A stretch of 64,000 nucleotides of DNA from Martinezella hainanensis (GTDB lineage Bacteria; Pseudomonadota; Alphaproteobacteria; Rhizobiales; Rhizobiaceae). Position 1 is the first letter of the stretch. The number at the start of each line of letters is the position of its first letter. The notes below the pieces were generated by a model. It was not told where the DNA came from. It made no database searches and saw only the letters and a program-made list of their open reading frames with translations. A program made the position numbers and the translations under genes. Positions 62,301 through 64,000 of the stretch are shown here, one piece after another. The DNA is taken from positions 27,485 to 91,484 of the forward strand of contig NZ_FMAC01000008.1 in the NCBI RefSeq assembly GCF_900094555.1. Direction: 5' to 3'.

Positions 62301-62999
62301 AAGGGCTACGCGCCCGCACAGTACCGCCTTGCCAGCATGTACGAGAAAGGCAACGGTGTCGATCGCGACCTCGTCAAGGCCAAGCAGTATTACGAGCAGG
62401 CGGCCAACCAGGGCAATGCCAGCGCCATGCACAATCTCGCGGTTCTCTACGCCTCGGGTACAGCAGGACCGCAGGATTACGATAGCGCGGCAAACTGGTT
62501 CATCCGCGCCGCCGATCTTGGCGTCTCCGACAGCCAGTTCAACCTCGCGATCCTCTATGCGCGCGGCAACGGCGTGAAACAGGACCTGCAGGAATCCTAC
62601 AAATGGTTCGCCATCGCCGCAAAGAGCGGCGACAAGGACGCCGCCCAGAAACGTGACGAAGTCGCCAACGCCATGAAGCCGGCCGATCTCGAAAGCGCCC
62701 GCGCCAAGGTCGACCTCTGGAAAGTGCAGCCGGCCGACCCGAAGACCAACGGCACCGACGTCCCCGACGAATGGACCACCGGCAAGGGCGTGAACACAGC
62801 CTCCATCGACATGAAGAAGGCGATCCGCAACATTCAGGCCATCCTCAACAAGAATGGCTTCGACGCTGGCGCGCCCGACGGCGCCATGGGGGACAAGACG
62901 GTCACCGCCCTGAAGAGCTTCCAGAAGTCTGTCGGTCTGCCGGCAGACGGACGGGTCACCGATCAGGTCGTCAAGGAGCTGCTCGCCCGCAACAAGTAG
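59313..62999 (+). CDS. podJ: PodJ-like polar organising protein (coiled coil, TM, Sel1 repeats, PG-binding)
   Basis: From ATG 59313 (MSGSRSNPTGTGDW) the protein is 1228 aa. The first ~790 residues are cytoplasmic, charged and heptad-rich coiled coil. A single membrane helix follows near residues 795-820 (PILLALGAIMLAIMAYPLAN), then an Ala/Pro/Thr-rich periplasmic linker, about four Sel1 repeats (for example ADLGVSDSQFNLAILYARGN, YYEQAANQGNASAMHNLAVL), and a C-terminal peptidoglycan-binding domain (about 1165-1226: ILNKNGFDAGAPDGAMGDKT, VTALKSFQKSVGLPADGRV). This architecture is PodJ of Caulobacter and Agrobacterium, a pole-localisation scaffold. Adjacent to the same fad operon in S. meliloti as I recall. 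Confidence 0.9.
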   Translation: MSGSRSNPTGTGDWTSLDALSRTIEGLEARIEGLMGTAAARDTRQRVAVGYAPAPERAAPERMPPRPEREQHASRPYERPLRNDRQESDLRSDPLAEIRQRQRTLEANRERLQARREEIAHAEPQPVRRPVDNYPQRQPMRAAVASEAPVDIAQALVNLRQDLKRDIAESVTREVTALRAEIRDIRENTEDKHFVADVREDMARLADSINQLAGQPETIGLKAEFDELRSLMDGLAREESLHHVERQVKAIDTSGLQDELVSLAYRLDDIKQHLGGMNDSPAVHALETKLLTIATAMESLGSMMQPQDQAMQRLEGRLSGLADQIDLMSRDAGRRQPADDLSGRLEALAMRIDELGSAKAVARLEERLDQLSHLMERSQKAAPQPELVTYLADISHKIDALEHGSVGNAMADRLDYLARRIDEIDFHPAASAASFDDSMARRLEGRLSDIAARLEASTAAPPTDTQALRNLEEQIAHLSTLLTAEPRAAADHLPPDFDRRMSAIEDYMATNDEYIIEAARHAAETVVEAYSREGGMGHGAQPADMAALTALAEDLRHLEDLSRASDERTHRTFEALHDTLLQIADRLDHMEQRRPAPAMPAAAFESDVFAEEDAPALKPPMAAQQKAGPIIRTVAPADASVSAEVAVAQAIDANTKAEIKAAAKKSGKTSLFASLGKRFFMPEKAEPIFPPDRPVIEQAPSIDPADVMPGEEANELLEPGSGAPDIKKILERVRASQNTSRSGNARQPTENERADYIAAARRAAQAAAMEVDQTQRSAPASKKDAKKGGAFSRFRRPILLALGAIMLAIMAYPLANTLTRGQKAPPPAQVSTMVAPADSAATNTVVANANPVASNQQPAANQAAAPSASTTETAEAQPAPTATDSAAAPANDRLTAATPLDGNQTASEALAPAGSAPTQQATAFVQTDNTAAATPAAAPAAPEIAVPDGIQPPSLVAAAKSADPVALFEIGARYTDGRGVAADMKQAASWYQLSADKGYAPAQYRLASMYEKGNGVDRDLVKAKQYYEQAANQGNASAMHNLAVLYASGTAGPQDYDSAANWFIRAADLGVSDSQFNLAILYARGNGVKQDLQESYKWFAIAAKSGDKDAAQKRDEVANAMKPADLESARAKVDLWKVQPADPKTNGTDVPDEWTTGKGVNTASIDMKKAIRNIQAILNKNGFDAGAPDGAMGDKTVTALKSFQKSVGLPADGRVTDQVVKELLARNK

Positions 63000-63032
63000 G
63001 GCCAGGATCTCGTGTGAAAGCCATCAATCGAC

Positions 63033-63059
63033 ATGCCGGCGCGACGACGCCGGCATTTT
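63033..63059 (+). terminator. Rho-independent terminator of podJ
   Basis: ATGCCGGCG at 63033-63041 pairs perfectly with CGCCGGCAT at 63048-63056 around a CGACGA loop, followed by TTTGTTT. It lies 33 bp after the podJ stop. Confidence 0.88.
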
Positions 63060-63287
63060 GTTTAGGAAGCTCAAGACTGCCGCATCCCCTGCCGGTGCCG
63101 GCCACGCCGCTATGCAGCGTCACAGAAAAGTGGAAAAACGCGGATTAAAGTAAAACCGGCAATTCGAAAACTGTGGCAGTGCGACCTTTCCTAAGGCTCT
63201 GGCAATGATTTCAGATTAGAATCCGCCGTTTAAGGGGAAATGGGCTTCGGTCACCGCGCCGAAAAAGCCTGCAAATGGGAACAAGGC

Positions 63288-64000
63288 GTGACGATCTATC
63301 TGCCGATCGCAGAATTGTCGGTGAATATTTTCATTATTCTCGGCATGGGGGCAGCCGTAGGGTTTCTCTCCGGCATGTTCGGCGTTGGCGGCGGCTTTCT
63401 CATCACGCCTCTTCTGATTTTCTACAATATCCCGCCGGTCGTTGCCGTCGCCACCGGCTCCAATCAGGTCGTCGCCTCCTCGGTATCGGGCGCGCTCAGC
63501 CACTTTCGCCGCGGCTCGCTCGACCTGAAGCTGGGCGCGATCCTACTTGCCGGCGGTTTGGCAGGGGCGACGTTTGGCCTCTGGCTGTTCGTGCTTTTGC
63601 GAAGGCTCGGTCAGATCGACCTGATCATTTCGCTGATCTACGTGCTCCTGCTCGGCACGGTAGGTTCGCTGATGCTGTGGGAAAGTGTGCGGGCGATGCG
63701 CCGCGCGGCCGGCAAACTGCCTCCGGCAACCGGCAAGCCGCGCCATCATAACTGGGTACAGCGGCTGCCGTTAAAACTGCGTTTCAAGAAGTCCAAGCTC
63801 TATCTCAGCGCCATTCCGGTGATCGGCCTCGGCTTCTTCGTCGGCATGCTGACGCCGATGGGTATTGGCGGTGGCTTCATCCTCGTGCCTGCCATGATCT
63901 ATCTGCTGCGCGTTCCGACCAATGTGGTCGTCGGCACCTCGCTCTTCCAGGTCATTTTCGTCACCGCGTTCACGACCATCGTCCAGGCAGCCACCAACTA
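63288..64000 (+). CDS. TauE/SafE-family permease (sulfite exporter-like), 5' part
   Basis: From GTG 63288 a frame stays open to the window edge (about 237 codons seen). It starts MTIYLPIAELSVNIFIILG and has the family glycine-rich block GFLSGMFGVGGGFLITPLLI, repeated in the second half as GMLTPMGIGGGFILVPAMIY, and several further membrane helices. The twin GxGGG blocks are the hallmark of TauE/SafE (DUF81) permeases that export sulfite, sulfoacetate or related anions. The missing C terminus is beyond the window. The start codon is chosen from AAGG (63283-63286), which is very close, so an earlier start is possible. Confidence 0.88.
   Translation, partial: MTIYLPIAELSVNIFIILGMGAAVGFLSGMFGVGGGFLITPLLIFYNIPPVVAVATGSNQVVASSVSGALSHFRRGSLDLKLGAILLAGGLAGATFGLWLFVLLRRLGQIDLIISLIYVLLLGTVGSLMLWESVRAMRRAAGKLPPATGKPRHHNWVQRLPLKLRFKKSKLYLSAIPVIGLGFFVGMLTPMGIGGGFILVPAMIYLLRVPTNVVVGTSLFQVIFVTAFTTIVQAATN

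Overview
The window reads as chromosomal DNA of a member of the Rhizobiaceae (Rhizobium, Agrobacterium or Sinorhizobium clade; I favour Rhizobium in the broad sense). The evidence is the high-GC codon use and gene families confined to or typical of that group: MotE, the VisN/VisR pair, CheS and CheT, a soluble IcpA-type receptor, PodJ, and rhizobial-looking intergenic palindromes. No tRNA, rRNA, CRISPR array, insertion sequence or prophage was seen.

About 1-29.4 kb is a motility and chemotaxis island. It begins inside a flagellin gene and next holds a TPR/GT41 (O-GlcNAc-transferase-like) protein that may modify flagellin. A minus-strand basal-body operon reads flgF, fliI, an uncharacterised membrane protein, flgB, flgC, fliE, flgG, flgA, flgI, motE, flgH, fliL, fliP, with many 4-bp start/stop overlaps. 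Diverging from flgF, the plus-strand motor/switch operon is motA, fliM, fliN, fliG, flhB and an uncharacterised 146-aa protein. The LuxR-type master regulators visN and visR follow on the minus strand. Then comes the minus-strand chemotaxis operon icpA, cheS, cheY1, cheA, cheW, cheR, cheB, cheY2, cheD, cheT, fliF, closed by a strong terminator at 19048-19077. The whole order matches what I know of the Sinorhizobium meliloti flagellar region.

About 29.5-38.3 kb is mixed: a 37-codon membrane protein, a PMT/ArnT-like membrane glycosyltransferase, a 44-bp dispersed-type palindrome, an unknown membrane protein, a fused secDF, a RIME-like repeat, an SMP-30 family beta-propeller protein and a UvrD/PcrA-like helicase.

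About 38.5-48.1 kb is a catabolic unit on the minus strand: a complete Liv-type ABC transporter (binding protein, two ATPases, two permeases), a GMC oxidoreductase, a 3-hydroxyisobutyryl-CoA hydrolase and a 3-hydroxyisobutyrate dehydrogenase. A divergent LysR regulator has an 8-bp-arm inverted repeat just before its ribosome binding site. The two valine-pathway enzymes suggest branched-chain amino acid use. galE, an aminotransferase, mscL and a divergent tetR/MFS efflux pair with two similar operator-like sites follow (48.1-53.5 kb).

About 53.5-63 kb holds a beta-oxidation operon (acyl-CoA dehydrogenase, thiolase, FadJ-type multifunctional protein) preceded by a perfect palindrome, then a large podJ polarity gene with a near-consensus CtrA site upstream, and the 5' part of a TauE/SafE-family permease running off the end.

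The clearest things for a second look are the loss of the expected proximal haem histidine in the IcpA globin domain, the GT41 protein next to flagellin, the CheZ-like DxxxQ motif in CheT, two uncharacterised proteins embedded in flagellar operons, and several well-formed operators and repeats.
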